Shown in pieces: positions 57,945 through 64,000 of a stretch of 64,000 nt of DNA. Under the pieces are notes generated by a model. The model saw only the letters and a program-made list of their open reading frames with translations. It was not told the DNA's origin and did no database searches. Every line of letters starts with the position of its first letter. Within the stretch, counting starts at the first letter, position 1. Position numbers and translations under genes: made by a program. Source of the stretch: Acidobacteriota bacterium (GTDB lineage: Bacteria > Acidobacteriota > Terriglobia > Acidiferrales > UBA7541); assembly GCA_013289695.1 (NCBI GenBank), contig JABCZK010000016.1, positions 24,638-88,637 of the forward strand. Reading direction: 5' to 3'.

Positions 57945-60092
57945 TTACCAAGCTTGGCTATGCGCCCAGCGCCACACGGCGCGGGAAGCTTGCCAGGCCA
58001 AGGAAGCGCGCTTGCCGGAAACCTTCGCGGTTCCGGTCATACCTTCTGTTAGTGAGCCATCCGGGTTCGCGAATTCCATATCCACGGCGAAATAATTGGT
58101 GAGTTGCTGGCCCAGGCGCTCGAGGTTTTCCGTTTGGGTGACGGGGCGATCCGACGCAGAGGCAGGGTAAATTCGGTCAACTTTGCCGGAGTAGGTGCGA
58201 TAGGGAAACGGAACGACCTTGACCCTGACCGGCGCGCCCTGCTGCACGTCCTGCAAGTCCCAATCGCGCACGAGGATGCGCGCCTTCATGGTGGAGCGAT
58301 CGACTATTTGGGTGAATTCCTCGCCCGCGGCGAGGAATGACCCGGGCTTTTGATTGAGGTCGCTGGTGGCAACGACGCCATCAATGGGGGCGCGAATCTC
58401 CAAGGCCGCCGCTCGTTTTTCGGCGACGGCGAGTTCTTGCTGGAGGCGAGTGCGCTCGCGGACGGCGTTTGCGGCCGAGTCGAAATCGGAGCGGTCCTGG
58501 CCGGTTCGGAGTTGGCTGCTGGCGAGGGCCAATTGGTGGCGGAGGGAATCCGCGTCGGCCGCGATTTCGGGATTCTGAAGGACGGCGAGAAGCTGTCCGG
58601 TCTTAACGGTATCGCCCGGTTTGACGTAAACAGTTTGGACCTCGCCGGCGACTTCGGCGCGCACGTGCGCGGAGGCTCCCGGCTCGAGCACCAGGCCGGA
58701 GGAAATGGATGAGGATACTGGTGGAATCAGAAGCAGGAGCGCCAAGCCCAGCGCTCCGGCCTGCTGGGTTCGGGACATTTTCCAAGCCATATAGTCCTCT
58801 CTCTTCTGGCGCAGCCAAGCGCGCACCGCAGGTAAAACCTGCTGAATTCCCTTCCTAGCAAAAAAATAGATGACGACGAGAGTGGCGAGGTAGCCCCACT
58901 CGTCGCCGAGTTTGCTGACCAGGATGTTTTTGGCGAAGACGATGACAAGGATGAGCAAAGTGTTGCTGTAAACGATCGCGGCCAGGCCGAACAGGAAGAA
59001 AATGCGGCGCTGGCGCTTGCTGGCCGGGGGCAAATCAATATCGTGGCGGAGTAAATATTTCTGGGCCCAGGCGCGGAGGAAGGCAAAGGATTCCTCGCGG
59101 AGATTGTCAATATTCAGGAATTGGGAAAGCGCGTAGTAGCCGTCCGCTTTGATTAAAGGATTGAGGTTGAGGAGCGCGCCCTGAATGCCGCTGAGGAGCA
59201 TCATTTTATAGGCAATGTCATTCAGCACCGAGCCAACCGGAGAGAAGTACCAGACCACACCGGAGAGGCCGCACAGGACCAGTTCAATCCAGATGCCAGC
59301 AAAGATTACCCACTGGCGCTGCGAACCGCGTTTGAATAGGAGGATGTCCGTGGTGTCCGTGTAGAAGGCGGGCGTGAAATAGATGAGCAGAAATCCCATC
59401 TGATGGACGTCGCCGCCGAAATGTTTGCAGGTGAGGCCGTGACCGAACTCGTGGATGCCACCGAGAACCAACAGAAGAATCCAGAACATCCAGATGTCAT
59501 AGGCGCTTTTGCCGGCAAAACTATACAGGGATGAGGTGTCGTGTTGGACGCGAGTCCAATCGGAGGCGAGCAAATAGCAGGCGACGATAAATACGCCAAT
59601 GGAAAAAACGACGAAGCCGGTCGTGAACATCCAGCTGAGGTAGGGATCGAGCTTGGCGAGGGTTTTGTCCGGGTCCCAGGCTTTGAAGGACATATAGAGG
59701 ACGCTGGATTGGTCCACGCGGCCTTTGCGTTCGTCGCGGATGCGTTCGAGGACGGCGAGATTTTTTTCGCCGACGGAGCGCTCCCAGAGGGCAGACTCGA
59801 TGCTGTCCAGGAATTCGAGGACTTCGGCTTCGCTGAGGGGGGAGTCGGGATGAAGTTCGGTGAGCGCGTCGGAAATTTCAGCGGCGGTGCGGGTGCCGTC
59901 GCAGAGTTCGAGGACGCCGTATTCGGTCGCGCCGTAACGATTGTAGGAATTGGTTTCGAAATTTTTGACGACGTAACTGGTTTCGCCGGAGATGATTTGT
60001 TCGCTGATGCGCAGGTCGCTGCGAAGCTTGGGGCGGCGCAGGCCTTTGGCGAGGACGCTGGAGATTTGCAGGCTGGTGGGGCCGAAACGCAT
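57945..60092 (-). CDS. PqqD domain-M50 metalloprotease-HlyD fusion
   Basis: A 715-residue membrane protein in three parts. Residues about 22-102 form a PqqD-like winged helix (ISEQIISGETSYVVKNFETN, YGATEYGVLELCDGTRTAAE), the fold that binds leader peptides in many RiPP systems. Residues 140-460 are an M50 site-2-type protease with at least six membrane helices, the zinc motif HEFGH (H214, E215, H218) and LNPLIKADGYYALS (D317). From about 470 comes a HlyD adaptor with lipoyl halves (VRAEVAGEVQTVYVKPGDTV; IRAPIDGVVATSDLNQKPGS) and a coiled coil. GGAGAAC precedes the ATG. It is the last gene of the operon. Confidence 0.88.
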   Translation of the reverse strand: MRFGPTSLQISSVLAKGLRRPKLRSDLRISEQIISGETSYVVKNFETNSYNRYGATEYGVLELCDGTRTAAEISDALTELHPDSPLSEAEVLEFLDSIESALWERSVGEKNLAVLERIRDERKGRVDQSSVLYMSFKAWDPDKTLAKLDPYLSWMFTTGFVVFSIGVFIVACYLLASDWTRVQHDTSSLYSFAGKSAYDIWMFWILLLVLGGIHEFGHGLTCKHFGGDVHQMGFLLIYFTPAFYTDTTDILLFKRGSQRQWVIFAGIWIELVLCGLSGVVWYFSPVGSVLNDIAYKMMLLSGIQGALLNLNPLIKADGYYALSQFLNIDNLREESFAFLRAWAQKYLLRHDIDLPPASKRQRRIFFLFGLAAIVYSNTLLILVIVFAKNILVSKLGDEWGYLATLVVIYFFARKGIQQVLPAVRAWLRQKREDYMAWKMSRTQQAGALGLALLLLIPPVSSSISSGLVLEPGASAHVRAEVAGEVQTVYVKPGDTVKTGQLLAVLQNPEIAADADSLRHQLALASSQLRTGQDRSDFDSAANAVRERTRLQQELAVAEKRAAALEIRAPIDGVVATSDLNQKPGSFLAAGEEFTQIVDRSTMKARILVRDWDLQDVQQGAPVRVKVVPFPYRTYSGKVDRIYPASASDRPVTQTENLERLGQQLTNYFAVDMEFANPDGSLTEGMTGTAKVSGKRASLAWQASRAVWRWAHSQAW

Positions 60093-60310
60093 TCAGTGTT
60101 CTCCGAGCTGAGTGATGCGAAATAGTTACGACGACGTCCATGCCGTCACCGTGAAGTCGGCAGCAACGCTTAACTGAGTCGCCAAATTATCAGCGGGCAC
60201 GGCATGCCGTGCCCCTACCGATGCAAAAACAAAATCCAAGGCTGGCGGTCTGAAGACCGCCGCTACAAGTTCAACAGCAACGCCAAAATCCCGACCCGTG
60301 CGTCGCGCAT
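60093..60310. repeat. Intergenic palindromic repeats within the exporter operon
   Basis: GGGCACGGCA-TGCCGTGCCC (60195-60214) is a perfect palindrome. The 27-base stretch at 60238-60264 is identical to 45569-45595. It separates the lipoprotein adaptor and the M50 fusion genes. Confidence 0.7.
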
Positions 60311-61264
60311 TTATTTAGGCGGCGCTGGGCGCGCGATCGGGGCCGAGCCCGCATCGGAATTGGAGCGCGTCGCGCTGGGCCAAAGGACTTTGACGGCCAT
60401 GCCGGGACGCAGGTCGGAAGTGCCGGAGCCTGTTAGTTGGGCAAGAACGTCGTAACTGTCGCTGGCGGCGTCAACGGTGGGACTGACTTTTAGGACGCGA
60501 GCTGTGAGAGCGCGAGTGGAATCTTCGACGAGGGAAAGCTCGACGGGCGTGCCGAGCGCGGGGCGGCGGCCTGAGGACTCTGGCACCTGAAACTGGACTT
60601 GCAACGGAGAGAGCTGGCTGATGCGAAAACATTTGTCGCCTTTGGAAATGGCCTGGCCTTCGCGGATGTAACGGCGGACGACTACGCCAGAGAAGGGAGC
60701 GTGGATGCGGGTCTGCTCCTGTTCCAATTTCAGGCGATTGATTTCGGCGTGGCCGCTTTCGACGAGGGCTTCGTAGCCGTGCAGGTCGTACTCGGCGGCT
60801 TTGGCTTCGAATTCGGCGGCTTCTAGATCTGCATCGCTGGAAAGACCGAGCGCGCGCAGTTGCTGCTGGCGGCGTAGGGCGGCGCTTTTGGCTTTGAGCT
60901 CGGCCTCCTTATATTTTTTGTTGTTTTCCTCGACCTGCAGGTCGGAATTGGCTTTGATGAGTTCCATTTGGAGGCTGCGGTCGTCAATCTGGCCGAGGAC
61001 GTCGCCGGCTTTCACGGCGCTGCCTTCGTCGTGGTTGAGCGACATTACCAGTCCATCGCGCTGAGAAGTGATGTCCACTTGATGTTCGACTGTGAGGACG
61101 CTGAGGATGTCGCCGGCATTTTTGGGTTTCGCGGGAGCAGTTGCGGGAGCGGCGACGGCGGGCGGCGGGGTGGGACTTGGGCTCGAGGCGACGGAAGAAT
61201 TATCGCAACCGTTGGCGGCGAGCGCCAACGCGGCGATGAAAAACAGGTTTGCACTTCTGTTCAT
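60311..61264 (-). CDS. Lipoprotein HlyD-family periplasmic adaptor
   Basis: A 317-residue adaptor. The N-terminus ANLFFIAALALAANGCDNSS is a lipoprotein signal with the acylated Cys near residue 19, followed by a proline-alanine linker. The lipoyl half-motif (DILSVLTVEHQVDITSQRDG region; HDEGSAVKAGDVLGQIDD), a coiled coil (about 120-180), IHAPFSGVVVRRYIREGQAI and a beta domain ending PGMAVKVLWP follow. AAGGAC lies before the ATG at 61264. It is 50 bases after the GAF-HlyD gene. It likely forms a complex with the M50-HlyD protein, which carries its own lipoyl domain. Confidence 0.87.
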   Translation of the reverse strand: MNRSANLFFIAALALAANGCDNSSVASSPSPTPPPAVAAPATAPAKPKNAGDILSVLTVEHQVDITSQRDGLVMSLNHDEGSAVKAGDVLGQIDDRSLQMELIKANSDLQVEENNKKYKEAELKAKSAALRRQQQLRALGLSSDADLEAAEFEAKAAEYDLHGYEALVESGHAEINRLKLEQEQTRIHAPFSGVVVRRYIREGQAISKGDKCFRISQLSPLQVQFQVPESSGRRPALGTPVELSLVEDSTRALTARVLKVSPTVDAASDSYDVLAQLTGSGTSDLRPGMAVKVLWPSATRSNSDAGSAPIARPAPPK

Positions 61265-61314
61265 GATCAGTCCTTTTGGCATCCTGCTGCTTTGATCGAG
61301 CGCTTGAGCGGACC

Positions 61315-63750
61315 TCATGGCATCCAGCTCCAAATCTTCTCCCAAAGCCAGCGGATCGGCGAGCGCAACAAGGTGTAGCCGACCGGATACCATCCGCTTT
61401 GGAACCAGCCGCCGACCGAGTGAATCCTGGCGCGACCGACCATGCCATCGCGCGCGAGGCCGCGGGGATTATTAAAGATGGCGCGGGCGAGGAAGTATTG
61501 TTCGCCGGCGGCGGCTTGGGTTTGTGCGCCTACACGTTCGACGGTGCCTTCGAAGGTGGCGGTGGGGAAGGCGTTGAGCTTGAGGGCGACTTTATTGCCG
61601 GGGTGCACGAGCTCGAGGTCCGTTTCGGGCACGCTCATTTCGGCGGCGATGCGATCCTGGCCGACGATTTCGGCGAAACTATCTCCGGGCTTGACCATGG
61701 TTCCGGTTTTTTCTTCGACTTTCGGAGTGACGACGATTCCGGCGATGGGCGAGCGCAATTGGGATGCGGCGACGCGCTGCTGCTCGAGTTGCACTTCGGC
61801 GTCGTGCAGGTCGGAGCGGATTTTGGCCTGGCCTGCGGCCGAGGGATCGTTGCGAAATTCGGCCTCGGCGAGTTCGCGGCGGGACTGCGCGAGGGCGGCT
61901 TCGGCTTGCGCCAGCTTTACGCGATCTTCGCCGTCATCGAGCTGGGCGAGGACCTGGCCGGCTTGAACGTTGTCGCCTTCGTGAACAAAGACGTGCTGAA
62001 CCACGCCGCCATCAATCGCGCTGACCATGCGGCGTTCGGCGGGAACGACGGTGGCATCGGTGCCGACGCGCAGGGGCCAGGGGACTACTAGCAGAAAGGC
62101 GACGGCAAGAGCGGCGCGCTGTGCGTAGAGCGCCCAGCGGCTGCGCGGCATCGCGGCGAGAAATTTCTTTTTTCTCTGGGAGAAGGGCTGGAGCAGATTG
62201 GCGAGCGGGACTTGTTGATAGAGCTGCGCGTTGCGAATGGCGACGGTGGTCTGGTTGGCAAGGATGGCGACCGTTTCTTTATTGTTGTCGTTGAGGAAAT
62301 CGGCATCGCTGCTGAGCAGGGCCAAGACGCCGAGGGTTCCTTGATCGTCGCGGAGCGGCAGCGCGTAAAAACCATTTTCGTTGTGCTCTTCAAGGAACGA
62401 AACGATCTGGGCGTGAGCTTCTTGGGGCTCGACGTGCCAGCCGTCGTCGTAGAGATCCGCCGAGACGGCGCCTTCCTGATCTGCAACCCATTCCAGGCGA
62501 GTGCGGAGATCACTCATCTCGCGCGTCTTGGGAACTTCGGTTTCGCCGGAAAGCGCGCCGAGGACGAAGCGACCGCGATCGAAGAAGCCGATGACGCAGC
62601 GATCGAAAGGGATTACGGAGGCGGCCTGTTGGACTACGGTGGAGAGGACATGATCGAGGTCGAGAGTGGAAGTGATTTCCCGCGAAATTTTCAGGAGCGC
62701 ATCGAGAGCGTGAACTTTGCGCTCGGCGTCGAGGAGATTGGCGTTGTGCAGCGCTACGGCCGCCTGTTCGCTGATGGAGGACAGGAAGAACAGGTCGTCT
62801 TCGTTGAAGGGCGTGCCGTCGGCTTTGTTGACTAGCTCGACGACGCCGAGGACGTCGTTTTCTTTGCGGAGCGGGGCGCACATCCAGGATTGGATTTCGA
62901 ATTCGCCGGCGGCTTCGAGGCGTTCTGCGAGACCCGGCTCTTCGGATGGATTTTCGACTAATTTCGGATTGGCGGATTGGGCGACTCCGCCGAGGAGGCC
63001 TTCGCTGAGGGAAACGCGCGCGTCGTCTTCGACCGTGGGATCTTCGCCGATTTTTTTTGCGAGGTACAGATCCTGCGAGCCGGGGTCGGCGAGCCAAACG
63101 CTGCAGGCGCCGGCACCCATAATGTCGCGAATTTTCCCGGCGACAACAGGAACGAGAACGCCGAGTTCGAGGGTCGAGGTGAAGGTGCGGCCGAGATCGT
63201 AAAGCGCGGTGAGGCGCTCGAGCGTGAAGAGTTGAGATTGCCGTTCCCTTTCGATGGCTTCGAGATTGGTGAGCGCGGAGCCGGCGAGGCGGCTGGCCTC
63301 TTCGAGAAAGTGCGCGTCGTCGGCCGTGAATTCGCCGGCGCGTTTGTTGAGAACTTCGACGACGCCTTCGGCGCGTTGAGCGCCCGGCAGGGAAACTACG
63401 ATGGCGGATTTGACGCGGGCGCGGCTGGGTTCGTCGAGGTGCTCGAAGTCATCGGCGACGATTTCCTTGCTGCTGACGCGGCGGGTTTCGGCGGACTCGT
63501 AAACTTCGGCGAGCAAGCCTTCGCTGACCGATTCACCCAGCGGAGCGAAACGCTCGCCCGGCTCATTCCAGCGCATGCGGCAGACCAGGCCTTCGGCGCC
63601 TTTGGAGGAGGCGCCGTTGGTCCAGACGAATACCGCGCGAGCGCCGAGAGTGGCCCCGACGCGCGCGGCGAAAGTCTTCAGCAGGGTATCCTGATCGCGG
63701 CAGGCCAGAGACACGCTCGCAAGTTCAAAGAGCGCCGAAAATGTTTCCAT
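61315..63750 (-). CDS. Triple GAF-HlyD fusion protein
   Basis: An 811-residue protein. Residues about 1-165, 170-335 and 345-510 are three GAF-type sensor domains (for example TLLKTFAARVGATLGARAVF; WMCAPLRKENDVLGVVELVNKADG; YALPLRDDQGTLGVLALLSS). One membrane helix (ALYAQRAALAVAFLLVVPWPL, about 548-568) leads to a periplasmic HlyD adaptor (MVSAIDGGVVQHVFVHEGDNVQAGQVLAQLDD in parts, then IAGIVVTPKVEEKTGT). Cytoplasmic sensing thus sits directly on the export adaptor. GGGAGAAT precedes the ATG. First gene of the operon. Confidence 0.88.
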   Translation of the reverse strand: METFSALFELASVSLACRDQDTLLKTFAARVGATLGARAVFVWTNGASSKGAEGLVCRMRWNEPGERFAPLGESVSEGLLAEVYESAETRRVSSKEIVADDFEHLDEPSRARVKSAIVVSLPGAQRAEGVVEVLNKRAGEFTADDAHFLEEASRLAGSALTNLEAIERERQSQLFTLERLTALYDLGRTFTSTLELGVLVPVVAGKIRDIMGAGACSVWLADPGSQDLYLAKKIGEDPTVEDDARVSLSEGLLGGVAQSANPKLVENPSEEPGLAERLEAAGEFEIQSWMCAPLRKENDVLGVVELVNKADGTPFNEDDLFFLSSISEQAAVALHNANLLDAERKVHALDALLKISREITSTLDLDHVLSTVVQQAASVIPFDRCVIGFFDRGRFVLGALSGETEVPKTREMSDLRTRLEWVADQEGAVSADLYDDGWHVEPQEAHAQIVSFLEEHNENGFYALPLRDDQGTLGVLALLSSDADFLNDNNKETVAILANQTTVAIRNAQLYQQVPLANLLQPFSQRKKKFLAAMPRSRWALYAQRAALAVAFLLVVPWPLRVGTDATVVPAERRMVSAIDGGVVQHVFVHEGDNVQAGQVLAQLDDGEDRVKLAQAEAALAQSRRELAEAEFRNDPSAAGQAKIRSDLHDAEVQLEQQRVAASQLRSPIAGIVVTPKVEEKTGTMVKPGDSFAEIVGQDRIAAEMSVPETDLELVHPGNKVALKLNAFPTATFEGTVERVGAQTQAAAGEQYFLARAIFNNPRGLARDGMVGRARIHSVGGWFQSGWYPVGYTLLRSPIRWLWEKIWSWMP

Positions 63751-63828
63751 GATTCTCCCAGGGGAAGGGGGACGTCAATTCGCTGACCGCGGGCGTCACC
63801 CACGTCCGCGGCGGAGGCGAATGGGCGC

Positions 63829-63858
63829 AGCCTAGCAAATCGGGAGAGTGGACGTCAA
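63829..63858 (-). promoter_or_regulatory. Promoter of the GAF-HlyD operon
   Basis: On the minus strand TTGACG (63858-63853), an 18-base spacer and TAGGCT (63834-63829), about 80 bases before the ATG at 63750. The rest of 63751-63932 shows nothing else. Confidence 0.45.
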
Positions 63859-63932
63859 GGAAGTGGGTGTTGTCGGGCGCGCGACTTTAAAGGGAGAAGG
63901 GGCTAATATCGTTTTCGGGTGGCCATTTCCTT

Positions 63933-63947
63933 GCGTATATTATACGC
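63933..63947 (+). promoter_or_regulatory. Perfect palindrome overlapping a -10 element
   Basis: GCGTATA-T-TATACGC at 63933-63947 includes TATTAT (63938-63943), a possible -10 for the gene starting at 63969. Likely an operator. Confidence 0.5.
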
Positions 63948-63968
63948 TCGGAACAGGAGGACCACCAC

Positions 63969-64000
63969 ATGCCCCAGTCCCTTACGGATTTAGAACAGCG
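63969..64000 (+). CDS. Start of a gene truncated by the window edge
   Basis: Ten codons (MPQSLTDLEQ) remain, behind an AGGAGG site eight bases before the ATG. No function can be assigned from so little. Confidence 0.6.
   Translation, partial: MPQSLTDLEQ

Overview
The window looks like chromosome of an acidobacterium (Acidobacteriota, probably the Terriglobia group). The evidence is a PadR regulator followed by an 879-residue MacB/FtsX-type permease of the acidobacterial duplicated orphan permease (ADOP) kind, high GC with GC-ending codons, and many small secreted or membrane proteins of families common in that phylum. No tRNA, rRNA, insertion sequence, prophage or CRISPR array was recognised. 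Taxonomy is inferred from gene content only.

Layout. 1-5.4 kb: end of a methyltransferase/ABC ATPase pair, two paralogous zinc-ribbon membrane proteins, and small SRPBCC, DUF3052, DUF2231 and DUF4287 proteins. 5.4-13.6 kb: a minus-strand housekeeping block dacB - mutS2 - dnaG - rpoD. 13.7-20.4 kb: a SYLF protein, then a TetR-controlled EmrAB-TolC-type efflux operon that ends in a cytidylate-kinase-like gene. 20.5-28.1 kb: TPR, VOC, radical SAM, receiver-like and ARPP-1-like genes, folK, ruvB and ruvA. 28.4-32.6 kb: a small secreted protein, threonine dehydratase behind what looks like a classical translational attenuator, a class II aldolase and glutamate dehydrogenase. 33.1-40.1 kb: a membrane protein/XRE pair, a SnoaL-like protein, an NmrA-like protein, YvcK, two TPR proteins and a Tat-exported amidase. 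40.4-43.4 kb: PadR-ADOP. 43.7-49.6 kb: three related secreted proteins carrying one or two copies of the same domain, one fused to an outer-membrane-type domain, plus GNAT and MocR genes. 49.6-53.0 kb: a decayed PIN gene and an ECF42-type sigma factor locus. 53.1-56.0 kb: a receiver-PilZ protein and an NtrC-type activator.

The most interesting part is 56.0-63.8 kb. A SET-domain protein lysine methyltransferase gene with an intact post-SET zinc site is followed by three tiny genes (27, 26 and 34 codons). They encode very lysine-rich peptides sharing a KPL motif, and each has its own ribosome binding site and strong terminator. Facing them is an operon for a PqqD-M50 protease-HlyD fusion, a lipoprotein HlyD adaptor and a triple-GAF-HlyD fusion. 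I propose, as inference only, a peptide maturation and export system in which the micropeptides are the substrates.

Regulation is unusually readable. Several regulator and membrane-protein genes have a -10 hexamer ending 5-6 bases before the start codon (probably leaderless mRNAs), often inside an inverted repeat. Three copies of TGTCGA-N17-CGAC precede the ECF42 neighbourhood genes. Three separate receiver-like domains lack the phosphorylatable aspartate, and the MocR protein lacks the PLP-binding lysine.
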